A DNA stretch of 64,000 bases from Microbacterium sp. BH-3-3-3. Its GTDB lineage: Bacteria; Actinomycetota; Actinomycetes; Actinomycetales; Microbacteriaceae. This document shows positions 1 to 8,431 of the stretch, piece by piece; the stretch's first letter is position 1, and every line of letters starts with the position of its first letter. Made by a program: the position numbers and the translations under genes. The stretch spans positions 784,706 through 848,705 of the forward strand of contig NZ_VEFS01000001.1 of the NCBI RefSeq assembly GCF_007679045.1, read 5' to 3'. The notes beneath the pieces were generated by a model. The model made no database searches. It was not told the DNA's origin and saw only the letters and a program-made list of their open reading frames with translations.

Positions 1-816
1 GGCGTCAGCGGCATCCGCGTCCACCACGTCCGTGGCGTCAGCAGCATCCGCGTCGATGTCCAGCACGTCCGCGTCGGCGTCGAGGACGTCGAGCACGTCC
101 ACCGCGTCGAGCACGTCGGTGACGTCGAGCACGTCGGCGTCAGCGTCCAGCACGTCGGCGTCGGCGTCGAGGTCGAGAGCGTCGAGCACGTCGGTCACAT
201 CGATGTCGAGGAGGTCCAGCGCGTCGGCGGCATCCACGTCGAGCACCTCGGTCGCGTCGACCACGTCAGCGGCGTCGAGCACCTCGGCCGCGTCGACGAC
301 GTCGGCGCCGTCGGCGTCGATGTCGAGCACGTCGGCGTCCGCGTCCAGGATGTCGATGTCCAGCGCATCCGCGTCGATCAGGTCGATGTCGAGACCCTCG
401 GCGTCACCGTCGATGTCCAGCACGTCCGCGTCCGCGTCGAGCAGGTCGAGGGTGCCGTCCAGGTCGAGGGCGTCCAGCACGTCGGTCACGTCGATGTCGA
501 GCACGTCGAGCGCCTCCGCGTCGGCGGCGTCGGCGTCGGCCACATCCGTCGCGTCGACGGTGTCGGCGTCGAGGTCGAGCACGTCGGCATCCGCGTCGAA
601 GGCGTCGATGACGTCCAGGTCGAGCTGGTCGACGACGTCGGTGACGTCGAGCACGTCGGCGTCGGCGTCGAGCAGATCGAGATCCGCGTCGAGATCGAGG
701 GCGTCGAGCACATCCGCGACGTCGATGTCGAGCGTCGTGTCGACGGCGTCCGCCAGGTCGAGGGCGTCGACCACGTCCGTGACGTCGAGGTCGAGCGTCC
801 CGTCGATCAGGTCGAG
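1..816 (-). repeat. Degenerate 6/9-bp coding repeat (Asp-x / Asp-x-x array)
   Basis: Both strands show an uninterrupted succession of GTCGAC/GACGTC-type hexamers and nonamers. Read on the minus strand they give D-x and D-x-x steps; read on the plus strand they give a spurious Ser/Thr-rich frame. The array begins just after the signal peptide and fills the rest of the visible gene. Unit order is irregular, so it is not a simple tandem duplication of one long unit. Confidence 0.8.
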
Positions 817-1026
817 CACTCCGAGCTGGATGGGCGCCGGGGCGCTCACCGTCGGAGCGGCCTGCGCGGCCGTGACCCCGCCGAACAGGCTGAGCGATCC
901 CGCGCCCACCGCTGCGGCGACCTTGATCGCGGCGCGTCCGGTGCGACTGCCCGTCCACACCCGACCGTTCTCCGTCGACCCGCTGCCGGGACCGGAACCC
1001 CGGTCCCTCCATCTCACGCGAAACAT
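1..1026 (-). CDS. Secreted Asp-rich repeat protein (3' end outside window)
   Basis: The reading frame is open from an ATG at 1026 to the window edge (342 codons visible, no stop). A strong ribosome site (AAGGGGGAG) lies just upstream of the ATG. Residues about 30-57 form a Sec-type signal: TGR, then a hydrophobic run (AAIKVAAAVGAGSLSLF), ending in an AQA-A-like cleavage site. From about residue 71 the chain is an irregular array of VLD, DVT, DAD, VVD and LDLD steps, with Asp at every second or third position (roughly two in five residues) and the rest mostly Val, Leu, Ala, Thr and Ile. There is no Cys and almost no aromatic residue. I do not recognise a named family. A calcium-binding or surface-adhesive role is only inference. 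The C-terminus, where a wall anchor could sit, is not visible. Confidence 0.75.
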   Translation of the reverse strand, partial: MFRVRWRDRGSGPGSGSTENGRVWTGSRTGRAAIKVAAAVGAGSLSLFGGVTAAQAAPTVSAPAPIQLGVLDLIDGTLDLDVTDVVDALDLADAVDTTLDIDVADVLDALDLDADLDLLDADADVLDVTDVVDQLDLDVIDAFDADADVLDLDADTVDATDVADADAADAEALDVLDIDVTDVLDALDLDGTLDLLDADADVLDIDGDAEGLDIDLIDADALDIDILDADADVLDIDADGADVVDAAEVLDAADVVDATEVLDVDAADALDLLDIDVTDVLDALDLDADADVLDADADVLDVTDVLDAVDVLDVLDADADVLDIDADAADATDVVDADAADA

Positions 1027-1261
1027 ATGACTCCCCCTTCGGTACGCCGGCGCCGCCGTCGGCGCAGGTCACGGCATCCCGCGAAAGAGAGCCGTGCAGT
1101 CACGCTAGGTCGGCTGTGAGGAGTCTGTGAACGACCTGTGGTACCGGTTTGAATGCGGGGCCGCGGGCAGTAGGTATACCGAGCGACGGACGTCGGTACC
1201 GCTCGGATCCGTCGCCGATTACCGGCCCTTCACGGGGACGGACGGTTCCAGATGCCGCGGC

Positions 1262-2215
1262 TCAGAGCTTGCGCAGCAGCACCGACTCGACGGTGTGGTC
1301 GGCGCCCTTCTGCAGCACGAGCTTCGCGCGATGCCGCGTCGGCAGCACGTTCTCTTCGAGGTTGGGGAGGTTGATCTCGCGCCAGTAGCCGAGCGCGCGC
1401 TCGACCGCTTCTTCGTCGCTGATGTCGGCGAACACGCGGAAGAACGACGTCGGGTTCGTGAAGGCGTTGTCGCGCAGGGCGAGGAACCGGTCGACGTACC
1501 AGCGCTCGATGTGGGCGGCGTCGGCATCGACGTAGATCGAGAAGTCGAACAGGTCGCTGACGGCGACCTCGTTCGGCGAGGGCGGCGGCTGCAGGACGTT
1601 GAGGCCCTCGACGATCACCACGTCGGGACGGTGCACGCTCACGTGCGCGTCGGGCATGATGTCGTACCGCACGTGCGAGTAGAAGGGGGCGCGGGCCTCT
1701 TCGGCGCCCGACTTGACCTCGCTGAGGAACTCCACGAGCGCCCGCCGGTCGTACGACTCGGGGAAGCCCTTGCGGTCCATCAGGCCTCGCCGTTCGAGCT
1801 CGGCGTTCGGATAGAGGAACCCGTCGGTGGTCACCAACTCCACGCGCGGCGTATCGGGCCAGCGACTCATGAGCTCGCGCAGCAGACGCGCGATGGTCGA
1901 CTTGCCCACCGCCACCGACCCGGCGACGCCGATGACGAAAGGCGTCGTGGCATCCGGCTCGCCGAGGAACTGGCTCGTGTCGACGCCGAGCCGACGCGTC
2001 GCGCGGGCGTAAAGGCTCAGCAGGCGACTGAGCGGCAGGTACACCTCCGCGACCTCGCGGGGGTCGAGCCGGTCGCCGATCCCGCGCAACTGCACGATCT
2101 CGTTCTCGGTCAGCGGTTGCTCGAGTCCACCGGCCATGCGGGCCCAGTCCTCGCGGTCGATCTGACGGTAGGGGCTCAGCGACGGTGCGGGAGCGGCTGT
2201 CTCGGCGGCGGACAC
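1262..2215 (-). CDS. coaA: Type I pantothenate kinase
   Basis: 317 aa, the usual length of bacterial type I pantothenate kinase, which phosphorylates pantothenate as the first committed step of coenzyme A synthesis in the cytoplasm. A P-loop ([12 protein letters not shown], about residues 96-107) is followed by the [15 protein letters not shown] strand, the family's RKGFPESYD motif, and a YDIMPD segment. The start ATG at 2215 gives the expected short N-terminal tail before the [11 protein letters not shown] motif. It is transcribed divergently from the Ppx/GppA gene with 85 bp between them. Confidence 0.95.
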   Translation of the reverse strand: MSAAETAAPAPSLSPYRQIDREDWARMAGGLEQPLTENEIVQLRGIGDRLDPREVAEVYLPLSRLLSLYARATRRLGVDTSQFLGEPDATTPFVIGVAGSVAVGKSTIARLLRELMSRWPDTPRVELVTTDGFLYPNAELERRGLMDRKGFPESYDRRALVEFLSEVKSGAEEARAPFYSHVRYDIMPDAHVSVHRPDVVIVEGLNVLQPPPSPNEVAVSDLFDFSIYVDADAAHIERWYVDRFLALRDNAFTNPTSFFRVFADISDEEAVERALGYWREINLPNLEENVLPTRHRAKLVLQKGADHTVESVLLRKL

Positions 2216-2300
2216 CCGCCCATGCTACCGGCGCGGCCGCGCGGACCCTCGAGCGCCCCGCGGCCGGAGGTCCGCGGCATCCGCCCACTACGCTCGGACC

Positions 2301-3230
2301 GTGCGCCTGGGAGTCCTCGACATCGGCTCGAACACCGTCCACCTGCTCGTCGCCAATGCGCGCGCGGGCGGCCGACCGACCGCGACCTCGTCGCATCGAT
2401 CGGTCCTGCGCCTGATGCGCTACGTGCAGCCCGACGGCTCGATCTCGCCCGAGGGGGTGAGGGGATTGGTGGATGCCGTGACCGCCGCTCGCGAGAGGGC
2501 TCGCGCCGAGGGGGTCGACGAGCTGCTCGCCACCGCGACCTCGGCGGTGCGCGAGGCCACGAACGGCGACGACGTGATCGCCCTGATCGAGGATGCCCTC
2601 GGCCAGCCGCTGCAGGTGCTCGGCGGCGAGACCGAGGCGCGGTTCACCTACCTGGCGGTGCGCCGCTGGTTCGGATGGTCGGCGGGGCAGATCCTGCTCT
2701 TCGACATCGGGGGCGGGTCGCTCGAGATCGCCGGTGGCGCCGACGAGTTGCCCGACCTCGCCGAATCGGTGCCGCTGGGCGCCGGACGATCGACCGTGCG
2801 GTTCCTCCCCCACGACCCGCCCAGCGACGATGAGATCGAGGCGCTCCGCCAGCACGCGGCATCCGTCCTCGCCCCCGTCGCCGAGCGCTTCGCCGCTCTC
2901 CCCCGCCCCGATCACGTGATCGGCTCGTCCAAGGCGATCCGTTCGTTGGCGAAGCTCGCCGGGTACCCCGTGCCGGGGTGGTCGGGCATCGATCGCATGG
3001 TGCTTCCGCGCAAGGAGCTCAAGGACTGGATTCCGCGCCTCGCCCGCATCCCCGCCGACGCCCGCGAGGCGTTGCCGGGCATCACGGCCGATCGCACGTT
3101 CCAGATCGTGGCGGCGGCGGTCGTCGTCGAGCGGGCCATGAAGGCGATGGACGTCGACGAGCTCGAGGTCTCGCCGTGGGCCCTGCGCGAGGGCGTCCTG
3201 CTGCGCTACATCGAGTCGCTCGAGTACTGA
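2301..3230 (+). CDS. Ppx/GppA family phosphatase (exopolyphosphatase-like)
   Basis: 309 aa with a GTG start (VRLGVLDIGSNTVHLLV). The ASKHA-fold phosphate motifs are visible: DIGSNTVHLLV at the N-terminus, ATSAVREATNGDD near 75, the EAR segment near 110, and FDIGGGSLEIAGG near 135-147. This is the short actinobacterial form that lacks the C-terminal HD domain of E. coli Ppx. The family hydrolyses polyphosphate or pppGpp; which substrate applies here cannot be told from sequence. It is followed by a hairpin and a 19-bp repeat array. Confidence 0.88.
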   Translation: MRLGVLDIGSNTVHLLVANARAGGRPTATSSHRSVLRLMRYVQPDGSISPEGVRGLVDAVTAARERARAEGVDELLATATSAVREATNGDDVIALIEDALGQPLQVLGGETEARFTYLAVRRWFGWSAGQILLFDIGGGSLEIAGGADELPDLAESVPLGAGRSTVRFLPHDPPSDDEIEALRQHAASVLAPVAERFAALPRPDHVIGSSKAIRSLAKLAGYPVPGWSGIDRMVLPRKELKDWIPRLARIPADAREALPGITADRTFQIVAAAVVVERAMKAMDVDELEVSPWALREGVLLRYIESLEY

Positions 3231-3240
3231 GACGACGACG

Positions 3241-3274
3241 GCTCAGCAGCCTCCGCGGACGGAGACTGCTGAGC
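3241..3274 (+). terminator. Hairpin after the Ppx/GppA gene
   Basis: GCTCAGCAG (3241-3249) pairs with CTGCTGAGC (3266-3274) around a GC-rich loop, starting 10 bp after the stop codon. No T-tract follows, so termination strength is uncertain. Confidence 0.5.
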
Positions 3275-3342
3275 CTGTCGAAGGTCCCTGAGCCTGTCGA
3301 AGGTCCCTGAGCCTGTCGAAGGTCCCTGAGCCTGTCGAAGGG
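3264..3342. repeat. 19-bp tandem repeat, four copies of a GAGCCTGTCGAA core
   Basis: The core GAGCCTGTCGAAGG recurs at 3271, 3290, 3309 and 3328, an exact 19-bp period. The internal units read GGTCCCTGAGCCTGTCGAA. The same kind of element (CCCTTCGACAGGCTCAGGG on the other strand) is familiar to me as a dispersed intergenic repeat in Actinobacteria; here it is tandemly amplified between convergent ppx and glmM. A related half-copy (CCGACAGGCTCAG) is at about 10992-11004. Confidence 0.85.
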
Positions 3343-3349
3343 ACGGACC

Positions 3350-4705
3350 CTAGAGCGCCAAACGCTCCCGCACCACGTCGGCGAGCCGATCGGCGTGCAG
3401 GCGAGCCGTGTGCTCGTCGGCGGCTTCGACCATCACGCGCACGAGCGGCTCGGTACCCGACGCGCGCAGCAGCACGCGTCCGGAATCGCCGAGTTCCGCG
3501 GTCGAGGCCGCGACGGCCTCCTGCACCTGGTCGTCACTCACTCCGTCGCGGTCGACGCCGCGCACGTTGACGAGCACCTGCGGGTACACGGTCATGATCG
3601 AGGCGAGCTCGGCGAGGGTCTTGCCCTGCCGCGCCATCTCCGCCACGAGGTGGAGTCCCGTGAGCAGTCCGTCACCGGTCGTGGCGAACTCGCTCATGAT
3701 CACGTGCCCCGACTGCTCGCCGCCGAGGGAGTATCCGCCCTCGTTCATGGCCTCGAGCACGTAGCGGTCGCCGACCCCGGTCTGCAGCACACGGATGCCG
3801 TGGTCCTGCATCGCCCGATGGAGTCCGAGGTTGCTCATCACGGTGGCGACCAACGTGTCGTCGACGAGGGCGCCGCGGTCCTTCATCGCGACCGCGAGGA
3901 TCGCCATGATCTGGTCGCCGTCGACGATGTTGCCTTCGGCGTCCACGGCGAGGCAGCGGTCCGCATCGCCGTCGTGAGCGATGCCGAGGTCGGCACCGAG
4001 GCGCACGACGGTCTCGGCGAGCACGTCGAGGTGCGTCGAGCCCACGCCGTCGTTGATGTTCAGTCCGTCGGGATCGGCGCCGATCACGGTGACCTGGGCG
4101 CCGGCGTCCTTGAAGGTCTCGGGCGACACACCGGCCGCGGCTCCGTGCGCGCAGTCGAGCACGACGTGGATGCCGTCGAGACGGTGCGGGAGCGAGCCGA
4201 GCAGGTGCAGGACGTAGCGGTCCTCCGCGTCGGCGAAGCGGCGGATGCGTCCGACGCCAGCGCCGGTGGGCTGCAGCCGTTCGCCCTCGAGAGCGCTTTC
4301 GATGCGCTGCTCGACGACGTCGGGGAGCTTGGTGCCGCCGCGCGCGAAGATCTTGATGCCGTTGTCGGGTGCGGGGTTGTGCGACGCCGAAACCATCACG
4401 CCGAAATCGGCGTCGTGGTCGGCGATCAGGAAAGCTGTCGCGGGAGTGGGGATGACCCCGGCGTCGAGCACGTCGACACCCGACGACGCCAGTCCCGCGG
4501 CGACCGCGGCCGAGAGGAACTCCCCCGACACGCGCGGGTCGCGCGCGACGACGGCCGTGAGTCGACGACCCTCGGCCTCGCGCGCCTCCGCGGAACGACC
4601 CTGGCCCAGGACGACAGCAGTCGCCTGGGCCAGGTGCAGCGCGAGTTCGGCGGTGAGGAGGCCGTTGGCCAGCCCCCGCACCCCGTCCGTGCCGAAAAGA
4701 GGCAT
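3350..4705 (-). CDS. glmM: Phosphoglucosamine mutase
   Basis: 451 aa, typical of GlmM, which converts glucosamine-6-phosphate to glucosamine-1-phosphate on the way to UDP-GlcNAc and peptidoglycan. The N-terminus [14 protein letters not shown] is diagnostic. The phosphoserine loop VSASHNP sits at about 105-111 (Ser108), and the metal loop AHDGDADRC at about 245. The sugar-binding GGEQSGH and the C-terminal phosphate loop [16 protein letters not shown] are intact. It follows rpsI by 14 bp, so rplM-rpsI-glmM is probably one transcript, an arrangement common in Actinobacteria. Confidence 0.96.
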   Translation of the reverse strand: MPLFGTDGVRGLANGLLTAELALHLAQATAVVLGQGRSAEAREAEGRRLTAVVARDPRVSGEFLSAAVAAGLASSGVDVLDAGVIPTPATAFLIADHDADFGVMVSASHNPAPDNGIKIFARGGTKLPDVVEQRIESALEGERLQPTGAGVGRIRRFADAEDRYVLHLLGSLPHRLDGIHVVLDCAHGAAAGVSPETFKDAGAQVTVIGADPDGLNINDGVGSTHLDVLAETVVRLGADLGIAHDGDADRCLAVDAEGNIVDGDQIMAILAVAMKDRGALVDDTLVATVMSNLGLHRAMQDHGIRVLQTGVGDRYVLEAMNEGGYSLGGEQSGHVIMSEFATTGDGLLTGLHLVAEMARQGKTLAELASIMTVYPQVLVNVRGVDRDGVSDDQVQEAVAASTAELGDSGRVLLRASGTEPLVRVMVEAADEHTARLHADRLADVVRERLAL

Positions 4706-4719
4706 ACGGAGCTTCGAAC

Positions 4720-5190
4720 TCAGCGCTTGGAGTACTGAGGCGCCTTGCGGGCCTTCTTGAGACCGGCCTTCTTGCGCTCCTTGACGCGAGCGTCGCGCGA
4801 GAGGAAGCCGGCCTTCTTCAGGGTCGGGCGGTTGTTCTCGGCGTCGATCTCGTTGAGCGCACGAGCGATGCCCAGACGCAGCGCGCCGGCCTGACCCGAG
4901 GGGCCACCACCGGAGATGCGCGCGATCACGTCGTACGAGCCCGCGAGCTCGAGCACCGTGAACGGGTCGTTGATCAGCTGCTGGTGCAGCTTGTTCGGGA
5001 AGTAGTCCTCGATCGTGCGGCCGTTGACCGTGATCGTGCCCGAGCCGGGAACCAGACGCACGCGGGCGATGGCCTGCTTGCGACGGCCGACGGCGCCGCC
5101 GGGGACCGAGAGCACGGGGCGCTCGGTGGCGACGGCCGTCTGCTCGGCCGGCGTCTCGGTGCTGTAGTTGCTGGAGTCGATGTTCGACAC
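4720..5190 (-). CDS. rpsI: 30S ribosomal protein S9
   Basis: 156 aa. The S9 core starts at [17 protein letters not shown] and contains [11 protein letters not shown] and [19 protein letters not shown]. The tail ends in the conserved [11 protein letters not shown], which reaches the ribosomal P site. A Thr/Ser/Glu-rich N-terminal extension of about 35 residues precedes the core, as in other actinobacterial S9 proteins. It lies 24 bp downstream of rplM. Confidence 0.97.
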   Translation of the reverse strand: MSNIDSSNYSTETPAEQTAVATERPVLSVPGGAVGRRKQAIARVRLVPGSGTITVNGRTIEDYFPNKLHQQLINDPFTVLELAGSYDVIARISGGGPSGQAGALRLGIARALNEIDAENNRPTLKKAGFLSRDARVKERKKAGLKKARKAPQYSKR

Positions 5191-5214
5191 TGTTTCGTCC
5201 TTATCCGGCGGCGC

Positions 5215-5661
5215 TTACTGGGCGACCTGGTCGAAGGTGTATGCCGTGGGCTGCTGGGCACCGTGGGGGTGCTCGGCGCCGCGGTAGACCTTGAGCTTCT
5301 TGAGCTGCGCCGCGCCGAGGCTGTTCTTGGGCAGCATGCCGCGGATGGCCTTCTCGACCGCGCGGACGGGGTTCTTCTCGAGGAGTTCCTCGTAGTTGAC
5401 CGACTTGAGGCCGCCCGGGTAACCCGAGTGACGGTAGGCCATCTTCTTCTGGAGCTTCTGACCCGTGAGCGCCACCTTTTCGGCGTTGATCACGATGACG
5501 AAGTCGCCGGAGTCGATGTGGTTGGCGAAGGTCGCCTTGTGCTTGCCGCGGAGGAGGACCGCCGCGTGCGAGGCCAGACGGCCGAGAACGACGTCGGTGG
5601 CGTCGATAACGACCCACTCGCGCGTGACCTCAGCGGCCTTGGGGGTGAAAGTGCGCGTCAC
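5215..5661 (-). CDS. rplM: 50S ribosomal protein L13
   Basis: 148 aa, full length. The N-terminus reads [23 protein letters not shown], followed by [20 protein letters not shown], the [11 protein letters not shown] motif near 85 and [11 protein letters not shown] near 110. First gene of rplM-rpsI-glmM. The 190 bp upstream carry no gene on either strand and must hold the operon promoter; I could not identify a ribosomal-protein leader structure with confidence. Confidence 0.97.
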   Translation of the reverse strand: MTRTFTPKAAEVTREWVVIDATDVVLGRLASHAAVLLRGKHKATFANHIDSGDFVIVINAEKVALTGQKLQKKMAYRHSGYPGGLKSVNYEELLEKNPVRAVEKAIRGMLPKNSLGAAQLKKLKVYRGAEHPHGAQQPTAYTFDQVAQ

Positions 5662-5850
5662 AGTAGTGCTGCTTTCTTGATCGAACGGAGGAGTTCGTGA
5701 ATCCCGCTCCGGTGGTCCGTTCTCCGCCCGAGGGGCGGGGGAACAGGGCCGGTGGAGGGCTCACGTTCGGGTGACCCGCTCGCAGAGAGGCAGGCACCAA
5801 AGATCAAGACTACGTCATCCGGATGCCACGGCCAAACCGTGCCGTCGGAC

Positions 5851-6597
5851 TCACGCGAGCAGGGTGCCGATGGCGACCAGGGCGATACCCGACGCGTTGA
5901 AGACGATGTGCACCGCCACCGCCGGCCAGATGCGCCCCGTGCCGACGACGAAGACCCCCGTGACGACGCCGAGCAGAGCCAGGGCGGCCAGGTCCACGGC
6001 ATCCGGTGCTCCGAGGATCTGGTGCGTGACGACGAACAGGGCGGTCGACAGCGCCACGGCCGCGACGCCCGCCGCGACCGGGCCGCTCCACCGCCTCACC
6101 ACCGCGAAGATGCAGAGCAGCACGACCCCGCGGAAGAAGCTCTCCTCGCACAGCGGCGCCACGATCGCGTCCCCCACCGCGTCGGTCAGAAACGACGACG
6201 GCAGTCCGTCGCCCGTCGTGAACGTCGACGGCCAGGCGACAGGCCCCTCGAGGCCGGCGAGCGCCCCTTGCACCCCGCGCACGATCAGACCGAAGACGAT
6301 GCCGTACGCGAGGTCGACGAGTCTGATCCGCAGCAGGCCGCGCGGTCGCGACCGGCGCAGGGCGATCACGGCGGGCGCCAGCAGGGCCACCCAGAACACG
6401 ACGCGAGAAGCGTCGGACGACGTTTCGACGGGGAGGGCGACGGATGCCGCGTGCGCGAGCAGCACGCCCACGCCCAGGGCGAAGACGGCCCAGCCGAGCA
6501 TCTCGAGATCCCAGCCGCGAACGCGGGATCCGCCCTCGCGCCACCCGCGGCGCCGAGGACGACCGCGACGCAGGAGGGCGGCGTCGGTGTCGGACAT
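5851..6597 (-). CDS. CPBP family intramembrane metalloprotease
   Basis: 248 aa with about seven or eight hydrophobic segments. The Abi/CPBP motifs are present in order: EESFFRGVVL (Glu-Glu-x3-Arg), FVVTHQILG (catalytic His), and HIVFNASG near the C-terminus. These residues are expected to bind zinc within the membrane. The family includes CAAX prenyl-protease homologues and bacteriocin self-protection proteins; the substrate here is unknown. The start at 6597 gives an Arg-rich cytoplasmic N-terminus before the first membrane helix. Confidence 0.85.
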   Translation of the reverse strand: MSDTDAALLRRGRPRRRGWREGGSRVRGWDLEMLGWAVFALGVGVLLAHAASVALPVETSSDASRVVFWVALLAPAVIALRRSRPRGLLRIRLVDLAYGIVFGLIVRGVQGALAGLEGPVAWPSTFTTGDGLPSSFLTDAVGDAIVAPLCEESFFRGVVLLCIFAVVRRWSGPVAAGVAAVALSTALFVVTHQILGAPDAVDLAALALLGVVTGVFVVGTGRIWPAVAVHIVFNASGIALVAIGTLLA

Positions 6598-6803
6598 GCG
6601 CGTCAGGCTAGGGACGAGGCGGGCTGCTCACCGGCATTTGCGGCGGCCCCCGGGAGTCTGTCGCCCGACGCATCACCCCTCGCGCAGATCACACTCACCC
6701 GGCCGGACGCCACGACGCCCCCGCCACCGATGGTGACGAGGGCGTCGAAGAAAGGTCGCGCCCTCCGCGGATGCGGGCGAGATCGAGAGGGCGACCGGAG
6801 GGC

Positions 6804-7640
6804 TTAGCGCTGGAGGAAGTCGATCAGCACGCGGTTGAACTCCTCGGCGTGGCTCACGTTCACGCCGTGCGGGGCGCCCGAGACGACGTGCAGCTCACTG
6901 CCCGCGACAGCCTCGTGCGTGCGCTTGCCGGACCCCTCGAACGGAACGGTCGCATCGCTGTCGCCGTGGATGACGAGCGTCGGCACCGTCACGTTGGGCA
7001 GATCGTCGCGGAAGTCCGTCGTGGCGAATGCCTCCATCGACTTCAGCGCGGCGTGGTGATCGGCCTGGTCGGCCAGGCGCTCCGCCTCGGCGCGATCGGC
7101 TTCCGAGACCACCAGCTCGCCGTTCACAGAGAAGAAGTCGGTCGTGAACTGGTGGTAGAACGACTTCTCATCGTCCTTCAGCCCTTGCTTCATCCCGTCG
7201 GCGGTCGCGTCGTCGAGAGGGCCCTCGGGGTTGTCGTCCGTCTTCGCGAGGTACGGCGGCACCGCCGACGCGAAGACGACGCTGTGCACGCGGTCCGCCC
7301 CGTGCCGGGTCAGGTAGCGGGCGACCTCGCCGCCGCCCATCGAGAAGCCGACGAGAGTGACATCGCGCAGGTCGAGGGCCTCGAGCACGGCCTGGAGGTC
7401 GTCCGAGAAGGTGTCGTAGTCGTAGCCCGAGCGCGGCTTGTCGCTGCGGCCGAAGCCGCGCCGGTCGTAGGTGACGACCCGGTACCCGGCGCCCTCGAGG
7501 GCGGGGACCTGGTGCGCCCACGACTCGCCGGAGAGGGGCCAGCCGTGGATGAGGACGACGGGGCGACCGGAGCCGCCCGTGTCGTCGACGTGGAGGTCGA
7601 TGTCGGTCAGGAGTCCATGGTGTGCGGTGATCTCGCTCAT
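6804..7640 (-). CDS. Alpha/beta hydrolase, non-haem chloroperoxidase type
   Basis: 278 aa from the ATG at 7640; an in-frame GTG 39 bp upstream would add a poor N-terminus. Motifs are HGWPLSGESW (oxyanion loop), YDRRGFGRSDKP, the nucleophile elbow GFSMGGGEVARYL, HGDSDATVPFE (acid Asp), and GAPHGVNVSHAEEFN (catalytic His). This matches cofactor-free haloperoxidases/perhydrolases, which form peracids in vitro, though the physiological role is often simple ester hydrolysis. A hairpin with CGCCCTC/GAGGGCG arms lies just downstream (6759-6793). Confidence 0.9.
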   Translation of the reverse strand: MSEITAHHGLLTDIDLHVDDTGGSGRPVVLIHGWPLSGESWAHQVPALEGAGYRVVTYDRRGFGRSDKPRSGYDYDTFSDDLQAVLEALDLRDVTLVGFSMGGGEVARYLTRHGADRVHSVVFASAVPPYLAKTDDNPEGPLDDATADGMKQGLKDDEKSFYHQFTTDFFSVNGELVVSEADRAEAERLADQADHHAALKSMEAFATTDFRDDLPNVTVPTLVIHGDSDATVPFEGSGKRTHEAVAGSELHVVSGAPHGVNVSHAEEFNRVLIDFLQR

Positions 7641-7782
7641 GCCGGTGATGATTAAACCCGAAGCTGGACGTCGGGCCACCGTTGACGGGTCGGCCGCCGC
7701 TTGGTAATGCCCCCCGAACGCACACCGACGACCCCGCGCGCAACACCCTGCGTCGAGCGGGAGCGCTGATTAGCCTTCGGGC

Positions 7783-8268
7783 ATGGCCTCGATCCGATTC
7801 CCCGCCGCCATCGCCCTTATCGCCGCGGCCGCCCTCGCGCTGAGCGGATGCGCGTCCACCCCGGCGGGAGGAACGGATGCCGCCGCATCCGACCGCGAGG
7901 CGGTCCGGGCCATCACCACGGCGGAGGCGAGCGCCGGCGGCCGAGCCTTCGAGCTCGAGACCGACGACGGCGAGTGGCAGGTGCACGTGGCGACGGGCGA
8001 CCGCGCGATCGAGGTGCGGGTGAGCTCCGACGGCGCGACGGTGCAGTCCTCGCAAGACGCCGACGCGCTCGACGACGAAGACCGCACCGCTCTCGACGCG
8101 ATCACGACCACCCTGGCCGACGCGGTGCGCATCGCCGCGGGCGAGGGTGGCGACGCCGCGGTCGACGAAGCGCAGCTCGAGGACGAGGGCGGAACCTCGG
8201 TGTGGGTCATCGAACGCGAGGGCGGCGAGACGGTCCGGGTTTCGGGCGCCGACGGCACGATCCGCTGA
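7783..8268 (+). CDS. Small lipoprotein, function unknown
   Basis: 161 aa. A lipoprotein signal peptide ends in the lipobox LSGC with the modified Cys at 23, so the product should be anchored on the outer face of the cytoplasmic membrane. The mature part is acidic and contains two similar beta-rich stretches (FELETDDGEWQVHVATGDRA and VWVIEREGGETVRVSGADG), reminiscent of PepSY-type repeats, but I cannot confirm that family. It lies upstream of the CNNM-type transporter gene, separated by 163 bp. Confidence 0.75.
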   Translation: MASIRFPAAIALIAAAALALSGCASTPAGGTDAAASDREAVRAITTAEASAGGRAFELETDDGEWQVHVATGDRAIEVRVSSDGATVQSSQDADALDDEDRTALDAITTTLADAVRIAAGEGGDAAVDEAQLEDEGGTSVWVIEREGGETVRVSGADGTIR

Positions 8269-8431
8269 CGAGCAGACGAGCGCATCCCGGCGCAACCCCC
8301 CGCTTTCACGGCGCTGCCCGAGCGCACGCTCCGTACACTCGGCGCATGAGCCACGCCTGCGGTCCCGACGGTCACAGTCCGAACGCCCGGGTGACCCCGG
8401 GCGCGAACTCCGGACAGAACGGGGCGGGCCG

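Noticed and set aside
32..1030. Long plus-strand Ser/Thr/Ala-rich frame
   Set aside because: It is the complement of the Asp-rich gene. The minus frame has a ribosome site, a signal peptide and a sensible start; the plus frame has none of these.
1230..2915. 561-aa minus frame across coaA and Ppx/GppA genes
   Set aside because: Arg/Pro-rich shadow frame typical of high-GC DNA; both covered genes are well recognised.
3264..3342. CRISPR-like repeat array
   Set aside because: The 19-bp period has no spacers between units, and no cas genes are present.
5662..5850. Ribosomal protein leader autoregulatory RNA before rplM
   Set aside because: Hairpins can be drawn, but none matches a known L13 leader closely enough to call.
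8147..8431. N-terminal extension of the CNNM protein
   Set aside because: The extension overlaps the end of the lipoprotein gene in another frame and is Arg/Ser-rich. GTG 8432 begins a normal DUF21 helix.
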